Of a stretch of 64,000 bases of DNA, positions 33,485 to 46,400 are shown one piece after another. A program made the translations under genes and the position numbers. Within the stretch, counting starts at the first letter, position 1. Every line of letters begins with the position of its first letter. A model generated the notes under the pieces. It saw only the letters and a program-made list of their open reading frames with translations, was not told the origin of the DNA and ran no database searches. This stretch comes from Microstegium vimineum (taxonomy: Eukaryota > Streptophyta > Magnoliopsida > Poales > Poaceae): positions 16,885,937-16,949,936 of the forward strand of contig CM039130.1 of NCBI GenBank assembly GCA_022036555.1, in the 5' to 3' direction.

Positions 33485-34200
33485 TTACTTGTTTGATTTG
33501 TCATATGAGGTAGTCTCAGACGATTCCTCATTTTCTTGCAATGCATCTTTGTTCTCCTCCCACCAATCTTGTACTCGTACTCGTGTTTCTTCTCCTTCTT
33601 CTATTGCAATTTGATCCATCCTTTCCATTTCTTTCTCCCACTCGCTCCAGTGGGGTTCCTTTACTGTTTCTTGTTCCTGACCATTGAATTGGTCTTCATA
33701 CCTTGAAACTTTGCTGGGATAATCCTCCCATCCATCCTTCAACTGTTGGGTTGCTTGACGGTGGGTATGGCGTCTCCTTCTGTTGCATCACTTCTTGGGT
33801 TGCATATGATTAGTATAACTATTGAATTTACAGCATACCTTTCCGATGCGTAAGTTGAAGTGGATTTATCCAGATCCGATGAAGATGATGGCTCTGATAG
33901 TGTTGAGGAATGGTCTCCCCAGGATGATAGTCATGTCATCTTCATTCTGCATGTCATGAACTACAAAGTCTGTAGAAAAATAATAATGTTGAATTTTTAC
34001 CGCCATGTTATTTTCTATGCAACTACCTGTAGGTTGGGTATAATGGCATACCATCAAATACATGATCATAGGTTACCTTTGACATTATGTTCACCCTGAT
34101 CTTGTGTCACAGAAATTCATAGGGAAGACTGTCTTCCTGATTGTGCATTCAATTGTATGGAACTCCTGGGCCTTCCTTCTTGACTATGTATGGCGAGGCT
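33485..34200 (-). pseudogene. Element F PR2 and charged tail
   Basis: On the minus strand PR2 fragments run from about 34200 to 33866, ending in ILGRPFLNTIRAII. The charged tail follows at 33742-33485 (KDGWEDY, SRYEDQF, many E and W residues). Stops and frame changes break the protease half. The tail is the same module as in element A. Confidence 0.65.
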
Positions 34201-34439
34201 AGCAAGTGGTCGTTCTCTATATTGACTGGGTTGGTCATCTGAACTGCTCCTTCTAAGATCTGGTTCTGCTTGTTCTTCCTCCATCTAATGTTCTTCTTCT
34301 TCTTGGGTACTGCTGGTTGATCTTGTTCATATAGCCTTCATGGAAGTGTGCGAGTGTTGAGCATGCGATTCTTGAATGAGAACTTTTCTTTCTTGTCTTT
34401 TATGGAAAAGACAATCTTTCCATGCTCCACATAGATGAT

Positions 34440-34760
34440 GGCTATGGTTGTACATTAGAATGGTCGGCCCAATATGATGGGTGCTCTTTCATCTCCTCCT
34501 GTCTCCATGACCACAAAGTCAATGGGAACATATGATTGTCCCACTCGAATGACGACTTCTTCTAAAAATCCCTAGAGGTAACAGATGGACTGATCTGCAA
34601 GCTGCAAACGCATGTTTGTGTACAACGGGGGATCTCCCAAAACCTTTTCATATATTACCTTAGGTATGATGTTGACACTAGCACCAAAATCATAGATAGC
34701 TTCTGGGAAAGTGTGACATCCTATGGAGATAGGAATGACAGGTCTTCCTGGATCACCTTT
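34440..34760 (-). pseudogene. Element F PR1 protease-like domain
   Basis: The minus-strand reading gives YDFGASVNIIP (catalytic motif intact) and APIILGRPF followed by a stop. At least two stops occur. It aligns with PR1 of element A. Confidence 0.65.
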
Positions 34761-36252
34761 CTACTCGGGAAGTGAATAGTCAATCCACTTCACATTAGCG
34801 GGGTGAGTGTAGTAGTTGGCCGAATTGAAAATGTTGACAAGATTTGCGGTTTCTAGATCTTTCGGCTGGCCTGGAATCTTATCTTCTTTCATTGGAGGAA
34901 TAGTAGCTGCCAGCTGAGCTAATTGAATTTCTAGCATTTTGTTGAAGCTATTTTGATTTTTGATAGCAGAAGCAAAGGTGTCCATCCTAGTATTTATATT
35001 TTCTGAAGCTTTATCATTAGAAGCTACCTTTTTAAACATTTGATCGAGTAGATTGGACTGACCAAAAACTAGATCTCTTAAAGGTGGAAAATCGTAATTG
35101 CTATTGTTGTTACCTTGGTAATTACCTTGTCGAGGTTTATTTGGTTGGTTCCATCCTTGGCCTTGCTGAGGACAATAATTATATATTGTTATTATTGATG
35201 AAGTTCACATCCTCTGGCAATTCAGGACAATTGTTTCCTAAATGCCCAATATCTCCACATTCTTCGCAAGTCATGCGAGAATCATCGATGTGCATGACGT
35301 CTCTCTTCTCGATTTCTTGGCTTTCAAGCTTCTTCATTATGAGGTCTAGCTTGGCGGTAATCATGTCAACTTCCTTGAGTTGATGTATACCTCCTCCTCT
35401 CTTGAGAGTTTGATTACGTTCTTTGTTCTAGCTCTGATTAGAGGTCATCTTCTCACAAAGTGATGTTGCATCCGAGAGCTTAAGTGACAGAAAAGCTCCT
35501 CTAGCTACGACATCCATAGATTCATAGGTACTAGTGACTAGTGTCTGATAGAAAGTCTACATCAATAGCCAATCCTCCATGCCATGACGAGGACAACTCA
35601 CGATATAATGTTGAAAATGTTCCCCTGCTTTGGCAAACGATTCATCATGTTGTTGCTGAAAGCTTGAAATTTTCCCACGCGGAGCATTGTTCTTGCCTAT
35701 AAGAAAAAACTTGGCCAGGAAAGTAGTGGCACAAATATCCCATGTATTGTTGATATCTTTATTTGTGTAGAACCACTGTTTTGCTTTCCCTAAAAGTGAA
35801 TATGGGAAAAGATGGAGTAGAGTAGCATCTCTCAATACTCCTTTGATCATGAAGGTGTTGTAGATTTCTAGAAAGTGTTGTAAGTGTGCACTTGCATCTT
35901 CATGAGCCTTTCCACATAATTGATTTACTTAAACCATGGTAATGAGAGTAGGCTTGAGCTCAAGTCCATTATCTCCAACATTAACTGCAGGTCCAGTACG
36001 GATGTTTGCAGTAGTTGGGGAAGAGAACTCTCGTAGTGTCTTTTTAGCCATAGCTTCAAAAGCAATCGCTAAATAGGATCCTGGTTGCTCTTCTTCAGAT
36101 GTTTGAGCTTCCTCTCTCGAAGAGTGATCTTCAGCTAAGAGTGTTTTGGATTGTGATTCAATAGTATCCCACACTTGTTCAAACTTTGCCTTTCTTCGAA
36201 TGAGTTTCTCTAGATTTGAAGTGAAATTATCTGGAAGAGAAAAACTGTGCAT
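34761..36252 (-). pseudogene. gag of element F, broken
   Basis: The ATG at 36252 opens MHSFSLPDNFTSN. IRTGPAVNVG lies near 36000, the gag core LLGKAKQWFY near 35790, and a complete CX2CX4HX4C zinc knuckle (CEECGDIGHLGNNC) near 35270-35230. The end is a coiled-coil stretch at 35039-34761. Stops near 35931, 35557 and 35179 break it. At 35557-35559 a TAG stands where element A reads a glutamine codon (LLMQTFY). Confidence 0.82.
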
Positions 36253-36382
36253 TCATTTACCCTGCATAAGATACACAGATAGATAGAAACAAGGGTAAAC
36301 CTATTTGAGTAAGAGGTTAATTGGTTAATCAATCTTTATTCATTTGAATATGGTTATCAATACTTCCTAAGTTTACATACCT

Positions 36383-36400
36383 TCCCCGGCAACGGTACCA
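36383..36400 (-). promoter_or_regulatory. Primer-binding site of element F
   Basis: On the minus strand TGGTACCGTTGCCGGGGA lies eight bases inside the LTR. It is nearly identical to the site of element A. Confidence 0.78.
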
Positions 36401-36408
36401 AAAATGCT

Positions 36409-38062
36409 TGTTGACATTTCTAATATCATCACCAAGAACATAGGTTCCTAGAAATGGCGCCAAAAATATATGGTATGTAATTAACTTGTCTTTAGCAACT
36501 AGCCACTATCTTTTACCTTATACTCCTAAGCATGGAACTAGGTTGTCATCCCTAATTATAGAGCTAGGAATAATTAATGGTACTTATGAAATATTCTATT
36601 TTATGTGTGACTAGGCAGAAATAAATAATAATGAATATGTAATTATAAAGAACAATTGATCCTTCAAGCACACAGATTAATACACCATTTTAGCATTTTA
36701 CCTAGAGTATTATCAGGTTGTCGATTTATATTTTTACCACTAGGAAGGTCTAGTTAAACTGATAATCTATAGTATTGATAACATCAATATGAAATGAATG
36801 AAGTGATTGAACCAACCAAGAACTCTACTCATAATAGGGGTAAGTCACATGATAAATATATATACGATAAGGGTAATGATGAGTCATCATAATAATAAAG
36901 ATAAAGTTCTTAAAGCACTCTAATCACTACACAAGTATTCTAGCTACCATCAAAGCTACGTCATTTAGTGCAAGTACATCTAGCAATCATCGTATTACTA
37001 CTAATGTTCCCAACCACAATGGGGCCATGAACAGGATGAGCTGAGTTTAGAAAACTCAGATATATAAAGATATCCTCAACCTGAAAATCCCTCCCTACCA
37101 AACCACTGCACAGGGGGAGGCCTACAAAGGACTCCATGGACCTATCACGTCCACGATCTACACCACAACCCGACACAGATGGGGGCATCGGCAGATAAGC
37201 AATGTATCTAAGCACCATGTCTACATACTGCCTACCACCCACCATATGATCAAATAGATGAGTGCTATATGAACATGTGCATGAAATTAATAGCAAACTA
37301 ACTATACTCGATATAATGAAGTAGACAATGAACAAAGTAAACAAGAACATAATAATGAAGAATAGTGTTGCCTGTAAATATCATATAACTGCAAATAAAT
37401 ACTATAAGAGAGAAGAGAATAAGAACTGTACCAGACTCCAATCTCTTGACAACGTCGGGAGTCCAAAACCGATTGATGTATCTTGACTTCCTCTACTCTC
37501 GATCTAACTAAGCTATACTATGAACTAGAGAGGCTCTAGATGAACTAGGGTTGTGGCTCTAGATGACTAGATCTCAAATGACTTAGACTGAATGGATCTC
37601 CAGTGTCCCACAGGTGGGATCTGCCCTCTATTTATAGCCCGGTGAGGTGCATGACGTCTGTTTGAACAAACCAACTTAATGAAGGGCCAAGATGACTCCT
37701 CAAAGACGGTGGAGGAACATTATTCCAGAAGAGCGTAGAAGGCGGCCACGAGGGGTTGTCGGCCGACCAGGGGTGGGGACGGCCGGCCGCACATTTCAGG
37801 GGCTCGGGCTCCTCTTCTCTCTGGTGTCTTCTGGATCCTTCTTGATTTAAATGGTAAATATATCTCTGTGGATTAATTCCAATATTTATTTTGATTTGAT
37901 TCCCTTTATTACTCTTTTTTGGAATAGTCCCTCGAAAATAATAGAATACCAAAACTCATGGAAATAGTCAGATAAAGCCCTATACTTTTCTATTTTCCAT
38001 ATGGTTGATCCAATTATCATGTTTATAATTATATTAAATGTTGGCGTTAACGACCATCAACA
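36409..38062 (-). repeat. 5' LTR of element F
   Basis: 1654 bp. On the minus strand it begins TGTTGATGGTCG and ends AATGTCAACA. The TATA box is TATAAATAG on the minus strand near 37628-37636. Confidence 0.88.
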
Positions 38063-39037
38063 GTCTCCGAGCTCGACCCCTGCGCAACACAAGCCGATAG
38101 ACAAGCACATTTCTGCTTTCGCAGTGGATTAGTAAAATCGCTCAAACTGAAATACTTGAATGTTGAACAATCACTCATCACTAAAATTGAACAACATGGA
38201 CACATATAAACCATGTGTTCACAGACGCCACTATGGATGTCGTCGACGAGATCCCCCCATGTTCATTTGCGACACTCGGCTCTTTCTTACTGTGAAACTT
38301 CTACACAATGTACATTGGATCCTTAATGAAACCATATTGTACAAGGTGTGATTGCACCACTGCATCTTTCTGGGTAGGCCGATTCTTGCAGTCATTGCAT
38401 GGACAAACCATGAGCTCCCAATCTAGAGTTAGGCGATGCTTCTGTGCAATGGGCATGAACTTCTTCCTCACATTTTTTAGGAAAGACAGTTCCATACTAG
38501 ATGTCTTGTACATCCACTCGTCCATGTGGTCCATAACCTTGCAAACACACAAGAAATCAAATTAGCATGTGCGTAGCTCTAGATCTACTATTCTCTCTCC
38601 TCTCATTTAGATCTAGATCTAGATATAGTGAAAAAGCACCCAAATCATCAAAAACAGAGAAAAACGAGTGTTGGAGAGTAAAAGTCAACCTCTTATGGTG
38701 CCACCCTTCACCAATCCAAGGGAAAAACCTCCCCGTCCAAGAAGTGGCCAATTTTAGGGTTTTGAGCTCAAAACCATCAAAAAATGGAGGAGGAGCTGCG
38801 GGGAAGGAGGGGGCTGTTGTATTTATAGCCTAGAGTTAACCATGGTGGCCATCTTAACCATAACTACCACAATTAATAGCAATTAACCATGGCGGTCACT
38901 ATATACCGGATTAACCGTGGTGGTTGTCGCCCATGATAGCTAGGCTTTAGGGCAACTATTAACCGTGATAGTTTATAGTTTTGACCACCATGATTAAGAT
39001 TTCCCAACTGCCATGCAAAATATTTTCTGTAGTAGTG
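38063..39037 (-). mobile_element. CACTA (En/Spm) transposon end with transposase-associated exon
   Basis: The terminal inverted repeat on the minus strand starts CACTACTACAGAAAAT at 39037, followed by subterminal repeats of a TTAACCATGGTGG type at 38830-38990. An exon at 38552-38301 encodes MDEWMYKTS...CPCNDCKN...VQSHLVQYGF. This matches the transposase-associated zinc domain found at the start of grass CACTA proteins. The rest was separated by the insertion of element F at 38063. The flank after the TIR is TGT. Confidence 0.78.
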
Positions 39038-39590
39038 TGTGTTGCAGTCCCATGTGGTGTGTAAGATTTTCTGGAGAAGAGATGTGCATATACTCAGTTA
39101 ATGAATGAAATCTTGCATAAGTTCCTTGTCATTTTAACCTACATTTATGTGCACACATGCATCTCACCATAGTAGCTCTGCATTTCTCGATATGCATTCA
39201 CAATGTTAATAAGTATAGCATACATATAGGATCGCCAGAGGGAGTTAGGCTTCTGGAGTTCGAGGTGATATAAGGGGAGATCTCGCATGAGGTGCAAGCC
39301 ATAGAGCTTGCATCCTCAGAGGAAGTCTTGCTGAGTACATTCTATAGTAGTCTACTCAGAGTTTTATTACCCTTAATGAAGATGGGATGGTGTATTACGA
39401 TTATTGTAAGACTTGCTTCTGTCCCACAGGGGAAGAGGAGTGAGACCAAGGGCATGGCCCTTCCATATACCTTTTATATGTGCTATTGTATTGGTCCTGG
39501 CATTATTATTGAAATAAGTGTGTGTGATGGATATTTAAAACTACTTTGCTTTCGCTACTTAATTTCAATCGAGTGTTGTAATAACTCTAT
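39038..39590. other. Unassigned repeat-like sequence between two CACTA elements
   Basis: No coding feature is convincing. The sequence probably continues at 54073 after removal of the CACTA element that starts at 39591. A degraded retrotransposon 3' end is possible, but I cannot place it. Confidence 0.4.
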
Positions 39591-39807
39591 CACTACTACA
39601 CAATCCATTCTCCGCGGCGGGCACTTCAGATTTACTGAGTGCGCAAAGACGTACGCCACGACCGCAACGTCACGGTAAATCATGATTAACCGTAGCGGAC
39701 GCCAGTGCCCGCCAAAGTAAATGGGTTTACCATGGCGAGCATCTAACATACGCCCACCACGGTTAATGTTGCCCAAAAAACAAAAAAAAAGAGAACCCTA
39801 GATAGGC
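39591..39807 (+). mobile_element. Left end of CACTA element G
   Basis: CACTACTACACAATCC starts at 39591 after the flank TAT. Subterminal words such as CGGTAAATC and GCCCGCC follow. The other end is at 54072 (flank TAC), so the 3-bp duplication has one mismatch. Element H is inserted inside. Confidence 0.65.
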
Positions 39808-41370
39808 CCGGATATGCGTTTATGGGCCCCTAGTAGGCCTTCAGAGGATATCCATAGACGGACCTGAAAGATCGACTAAGGAATTTAGAGATCATGAAGA
39901 GATCTTTCGGCTGGTTTCGGCGACACATATGCGATGATTTTGACGATGGAGTAAATTGAGGCCCAAGTTAGGATTTGTTTCCTTATTATTAGGACTTGCG
40001 TGATGGCCAGTTAGGTATGGTCTATAAATAGCAAGTCCTAGGGAATGAGAAACAGATCCAATCAATCAAATACAGATCATAGTTCTTAGTTTCCGTCCTT
40101 CGGCCACCCCTAGGAGTAGGAGTAGAGTAGATTTCGGTGAACCTTCGACGGATTGGACTACATCGACTAGATCGACCTCCGGTTTGCTTGTAAGTCTAGC
40201 CTTGGTTCATGTCTCATTTGTACGGTTATATTGTGTAACTCATGCAAGCTTGTTATGAGCTAGTTATCAGTTTGAATCTATTGTTCTTGGGGCTGTATTG
40301 CTTCAAGCTAGTTATCGACTCTATTAGATTAGCGATCTAATAGATTCATTAAGTTATCGATATTGTCTATTATTCTTTGTTTAATCTATTGCTATAATAT
40401 CTTGCCCAATCTCATCTAATGGATTGGCATGTGCTTTATTTTTCATATCGATCTATTGCCTCTGATGCATCTATCATTACACTTAAAGGGGCGATAGATC
40501 TAAGATTATATCGGCTAATCCATTAGTTGTGGTTGTTACATGTTGCGGGTTCGAGACATGTTTTCGGTTATTAGATTTTTTTGAGTGTGGTTGGATCTAG
40601 TTCAACATATGTGGTACGACTGCATCTATCGGACCCCACTGTCATTGTATGTTGAGTTATGTCTGTCCAGACTTAGATCTATCTGTCGTTGAATGCATGG
40701 ATCTTGTTCAAGCCTCATGGATCCCATATCGGCTAACATAGCTGATCTGGTTATGCTTCAATCATATGATGCATGTACGTTGTCATCTTAGTCTATCAGA
40801 TCTATTAAGTGTACTAGACGTGGTTCGGCTTGTTTACTTTTATGGTTGCATGGAAACACCCCAATGCTGGTAAATCGGTCGGGTTATCGGGTTAATTGTC
40901 ATCATGGCTGCATGGGAAGACACCTCTATTGATGATTAATCTTTATTTGGTATGCTTGGTAGATCTGATGGTTTGATGATGATAATGTTACATGTATCGC
41001 ACATTTACCTTGTTATCATCATATGATCGGCTAAATTAAGTACCTCGGGTTTAATATCTTGCGATAGCCGTTTATATACCATCGTAATGCTTTCTACTGT
41101 TCGGAGTTGACTCTTTAGTCAGTCTCCTATATTCATCGGCTATATCAGAGCCACACACTCATGGAACTGTCTGGCAACAACCGGTAGGTTCTATAATTTG
41201 ACGTTTCATCTCCTTGTCAATTACATGTCAAATTGACCGGCACGCCTGAAATCGATCATCGAAGTGGCCTAAGCCGCTTAAGGGGTTTAGGAGATCAAGC
41301 TCTGCTGCCGCATGGTCTCTGCAGGCCCTACACAGTGCTGACGCCAGAAACCCCATTTTTGGCGTCAACA
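39808..41370 (+). repeat. 5' LTR of element H, missing its first ~25 bp
   Basis: It aligns with 51631-53193 from GGATATGCGTTTATGGG onward. The first bases TGTTAACACCG are absent. It also carries a stretch near 40130-40190 that the right copy lacks. It ends GGCGTCAACA. Confidence 0.8.
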
Positions 41371-41375
41371 CATTT

Positions 41376-41394
41376 TGTCATGCTCGGTGGGACC
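41376..41394 (+). promoter_or_regulatory. Primer-binding site of element H
   Basis: TGTCATGCTCGGTGGGACC lies five bases after the LTR. It shares CATGCTCGGTGGGACC with element D. Confidence 0.65.
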
Positions 41395-41407
41395 ACAATC
41401 GCCAGAC

Positions 41408-43490
41408 ATGGACAAAGGCAAATCCAAAGTTTCACACCCAACCCGGGATGAGAGGCTGAGGGCCCTCGGTCCAGACTCCCTGGTGACTATTGGTATTTCT
41501 TATGACTATTGGATAAATCCACAAGCGCACAGATTATACCGTTGTAGCACTTCACCTAGGAGTATTCCAAGGTATCGTATTTCCACGGGGAACGAGAAGT
41601 GAGTTAACTAGGAATATGGATATGTCCTATGATGGATCAAGGGAGACTATGATAACTGGGTCGAGAGGTTCGATATAGCAAAGATATCTAACAAGGTATA
41701 GCTGGTTATACTAGCTTTATCAGCCCTTCTCTTGCAGGGGGCGATGAGATATATCAGAAAGAGGACAAAACTCTAACCGGACCGCACCATCAAGTTGTAT
41801 TGAGGCCTTACCTTTTAAGAAATTATCTGACACACGTGGTGGAATACGAAGACTAGATAGAGTTGTCACCTTCTACTAGCATCCACAAACAATCTGTGCA
41901 ATAAGCAGTTTACAAAGGCAAGATCTAGTCTAGACACCACGTCTATACTATTCTTACTACTTTAACCCAACGTTAAAGGCTAAAGCACTCTATTTAAAGT
42001 AAAGCGATGAACAAGCACGAAAAGATGTATAACAGCTAAACCAGATTTAGAATACTAAATGCTATAAAGAACTTGGATGTATCACTTACAAGTGTTGGAC
42101 TTACAAGAGACTCGCACCGCCGAGGAAGAACTCTGGAGAAGACGCCAGACAGGCCCGGCTCTCCTCCAGACTCTCCTCACTCTCCTCCAACTAGCATAGC
42201 ACTACTGAAGAGCTCCACTAAGAGACTAAGGAGTAGTGTTTCTCCATTGAGGCATGAGTGAGAGTGAGGGCCTAGGGGGTATTTATATCTAGAGGTGGAG
42301 TAGGGGCTACTCCGGTGCCACGTTAGTGATCCGCGTCACCTTCATCAACTACCGTAGGATCCAACCGGCCTCAGCACCATCCTTGAGTGTGTGGTGTAGA
42401 TTTCAGGCATGTGGGGAGTGAGTGAGGCGGTTGAGGGGGTGAAACCACCATATAGGTGGTCGGCCGACCACCCATGTTGGCCTGTGGGCCCCTCTGCTCC
42501 TTCTGGATGATGAGAAATGGTCAGGGACCAAGTGAGGTCTTGTGGGCCCCACCTTGAGGTCGGCCAACCACATATAGTGGTTTGTGGCCCACCTCTTCCC
42601 TCTGGGTACTGGTCCCACCTGTCATATGCGTTGGATGTTGGTTCTGGATTGATTGTTACGCTTATCTCCTTAATCTAGGCCCATGAATCCTCGTGATGTG
42701 AATCTGATCTGTTGGGAGGAAACACACTTGGATCCAAGGGGTAGAAAGTGATCTAGAAGATGGTTCTTGGATCATGGGGGCTTGGGAAGCCTAGTGGACC
42801 CATAGGGTGGTCGGCCAAGCCCCTAAGTGGGCCCACTAGCTCCCAAAAGTCCCCATTTGTCATTACTTGCATCAAATAGTCATGGGACATGTGGAACTAG
42901 TTATTTGGCATAATATGTTCATGTTATTCTTGTTTTCCTTTGAATATGAGGATGTTGATGGTATTTTGATGGTGACAAAATAGCTCATAATTACCGTCAA
43001 CAGTGACCAAGGAGGAATTTGAACGAAGGATGGAGAGACAAAGGGCCTTGCTCGTCTTGAACGAGATGGTCAATCCACCTGGCGCTGAGTATCTGTCTGC
43101 TGCTCAGGCCAGATGGAGGCATCAGGACGAAGAAGACAAAGAGACGAAACCAATAGAGTAGCATTCCAGAGCTGTGAAGCCGATCGACGTACATGAGAAT
43201 TGCTCATTCTTCGCGTACTGCCTCAACAAAATCTAGAGTTGCCTACCAGGGAAAATTGTCCCGGATGCAACGAACATTTCAAGGAATACAGGAGGCTCCA
43301 AGCTGACGGTCGATTCACTCGAGGACAAGTGGGATATAAGGAAGGGAATCGGCATTTTATTGAAGATGCAAGAGTTGTGACTTGGTCTCACAGACTTCGA
43401 CTTGCATGCCATGAAAATTGGCACAAGCCAAAGAGAATGGGACAAGAGAAAGAGAACAATCCGATCACTCTCTCGGTCCATACGCCATAG
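41408..43490 (+). pseudogene. gag start of element H, split by solo LTR I
   Basis: The ATG at 41408 gives MDKGKSKVSHPTRDERLRAL up to 41487. After solo LTR I and one GTGAC copy are removed, the frame continues at 43008 as KEEFERRMERQRALLVLNEM. A TAG at 43159-43161 and later stops interrupt it. Sequence beyond about 43430 no longer looks like this gag. Confidence 0.65.
41488..43002 (-). mobile_element. Solo LTR I (related to element E)
   Basis: A 1515-bp LTR is flanked by a perfect GTGAC duplication (41483-41487 and 43003-43007). On the minus strand it starts TGTTGACGGTAATTATG. The far end has TA where CA is expected. No internal region is present. It shares segments with the E LTR, for example a motif CATAAGAAATACC near the end. 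Confidence 0.87.
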
Positions 43491-46400
43491 TACTCGACGC
43501 GAACCGAAGAGAGAGCGAAACAAGAGAAGAAAAAGGGATAACACTGGTCTACTTCTCCCAACCCACACGCCACAGAAAAAGGCGAGGCATTGGGAAGAAG
43601 GGACACACGAGAGAACACACAACACCCAAATCCACTTGTAGGGTACCACGACCTACGTGCACTAAATGCACCTAGTCACCCCTAGGGCCTTAGCGGTGCG
43701 GTTGTCACCGCAAGGACCTAAGAAGCGCTACGACTTAAAATAGGTACAAGCATACAAGGGGCTTGAGCAGAAAGAAGCTAAAAGAGAAGAGGAGAGAAAA
43801 GGATCCACCTTCCTTTGATCCACTCGCCATAGTACTTGACGGCAATCAAAGGAATGGGATCAAGAGATCGATAAATAAACACCAAGAAAACAATCAAGCG
43901 AAAAGGGAATTTGGTTCCACAACACTTCGATCCTCATATCATGGGAAAGGACATGAACTAAGAAGTTGGAACAAGATGGCTCAATCCACGTCTTCCTAGA
44001 TCGATAAGGATTGGTAAAGACAAGAGAAAAGAGAGGAATGATCTCCACATTCCTTCGACCAACGCACCATGGTAACAGATGAAGGTTGAAGGAATGGAGA
44101 ACAAGCTCGCGGTTCCTCGAGCTACACCAACTTGTAGGGCACCATGACCTCCGTGCACTAAAATGGCACAAGGTAATCCCTAGGTCTAGGTGGTGCAAGC
44201 ATACGAGATGGGTAAGACAAAGAGAAGCAAAGGGGTTAAAGTCCGATGGTCATTGCAAGATGACTCGCGACCATGAGCTCTACCTACACGAGTTGGCACC
44301 CGTCGGTTCCATGATTATCATTTCCCAACTCACCTCACGCTAGACTAGGTCATGGAGGGCTCGAAATGTGCAGGTAAGAACCGCGCCGATATCGACATCG
44401 AGTCCACAATGGCCGAATCTCTGGGACGAGGTTAGGAGCTAACAATCGTAGTTCCCACAGGGACAACTAACACGAGAGAAGGGAACATGCTAGGCGTTAC
44501 GACCATGGCAAGACTAGCTTGCGATTGCACGTGCAAGCACGTCGCTCTCTCAACCGGCTCGAAGGCTCGGTTCAAAGACAAACAAACCATAACACAAGAT
44601 CAAAAATCAGAGTAGCACATTCCATAGTAAGAGAGATAGGTAGATAAATAGAACGGCACGAGGGCACGTCACAGGCATAGATGGATAATTAGCAAGTGCA
44701 GATAACAAGTGTGACATGCATGAACAAGTATGAATACAACTAAAAGGAGAAGTCTGTCAACGTCAAGGATGGCATCGACGAGGGTTCCAAAAACTAGACC
44801 TTGAAGTGACTGGAGCAGGAGGATCTTGCTGCGTTGACGAGGTGTCCAAGGCAAGCATGGCCAAATTCTACCACTCCGAGTCCGCTGTGGCTAGCGCGGG
44901 ACACTACTGGCCGGCTGCAGCTTGTTGCGGGCAGCCGCAAGCTAGCTGTGGCTGGCCAGACAGGACTGCAGGTGGCCAAGAGCTAGCTGGACGCGACCGC
45001 AGGTTATTGGGAAGTGGCAAAGCTCCAGCGGATGGCGCACCTGCAACAGAAAAGATCACGGCACGAAGGCCGGACAGAGCTACGACTGTACAGGGACGTC
45101 GGAGCTTCGGCAAATGGCGCAACACGTTCACAACGTTCCTGCGATAGCGGACAAGCTCGGCACGATGGCCGGTCTCAGAGACGAGTCATAGCAAGAAGGG
45201 AAAGGTGGGAACTTGGCGCTGGCTTCTCACCTGTCATGGAGAATAGACTCCGGCGGGGTGTTGGGCTAGAGTAGGAGCTTGCAGAGGCACTGCTCGAGAA
45301 CAACGTCGAGGATGGAGTGGCGCACGGCGTCGGGAGACGACTTGCTGGAGAGCGCGGCACAGGTGGTCGTCGCCGCGGCATGGTGGAAGGCCACAGGCTC
45401 GGCGACGCAGACTTCCAACACACGATGTTGCGGCGAGCGTGCGGCAGCAAGGCCCTGGGTGATGCCATGGATGGCCGGCGTAGGTGCTGGAGGAGGCGAG
45501 GGCGAGGCAGTCGTCATGGCGTCAGGGCTGGTGAAGGCTGAGTTCGAGGTAGACGACGTGGACACGGCTCCGGCAACGTGGTGGTCGGCATGGTGACGGT
45601 AGGCTGGGGAGTCGTGGATGGCACGGTTCGGCGTAGTGGCGCTTCCGGGGCGCTGCGGGGGACTCCGGGTCGCGGTCGTCGACGAGGCGCGTTGGTGGGG
45701 GCTCGGTGTAGTCGTGGTCCGGATCGACGACGCAGGCTCACCGCACGGCCGACGACAAGCGCGGGTGTGGGTGGCTTCTGCAGGTGCAGTGGTGAGGCAG
45801 CTCGATGGTGTACGCGAAGTGCAGCAGCGTCTCGGCGTGGATGCGTCGCAGTCGGCGTGGCTCGTACGGGTCGAGCATGTCCACGGCGACCGAACGACGT
45901 CGCGAGATGGGATCGACGGCGAGGCGGGGTGGAGCTCCTAGGGGCGTCGCGGTGTGGCGGGGTCGCAGCGCCATGGCTGCACGGCCGTCTGTGGTTGGCC
46001 GGTGCGAGTGGCTGCGACGACGTCATGGTTGGCGGCCGAATCCGCGGGCGTAGGGGCTCGGCTGCGGCGTCGCCGGTGAGGCTCCCGGCGTGGCTGCTCC
46101 CGGTGCGATGCCGAGCAACTGCAGCAGAGGGGGAAAGGAATTGGCGGCGGTCGCTAGGAAGTGGGGGAAGAGAGCGACGGCTGCGCATTTATATCCGGGG
46201 CCGGCTAGGGTTCGGAGCCGGACGACGAGATGTCTCGGCGTCCGTACCTAGGGACGCGTGGCATCCATCGGGGGGGGGGGGGTGCGCACGCCGAGAGGAG
46301 AGGGCGCGGGTGAGTGGACGCTGGCGGCGGCGGCTCTCTAGGAGCGTTCCGCTCCTAGGGTTCGGGGTGGGGCGCCCAGTGCTGGGCCTAGTGGGCCAAG

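Larger units (their letters stand above)
30588..38062 (-). mobile_element. Element F: Athila-like, gag plus two proteases, no RT or integrase
   Basis: The element reads right to left: 5' LTR 36409-38062, primer site, gag, PR1, PR2 and charged tail, a noncoding module, purine tract and a 3' LTR cut by element E (30588-31352). The layout is the same as element A, and the noncoding region is closest to element B. No RT or integrase can be read in about 5 kb of internal sequence. Its right LTR end abuts CACTA transposon sequence at 38063. Confidence 0.82.

Noticed and set aside
42997..43649. Minus-strand open frames in the H gag region
   Set aside because: They overlap the plus-strand gag that is continuous across the solo LTR, and show no domain.
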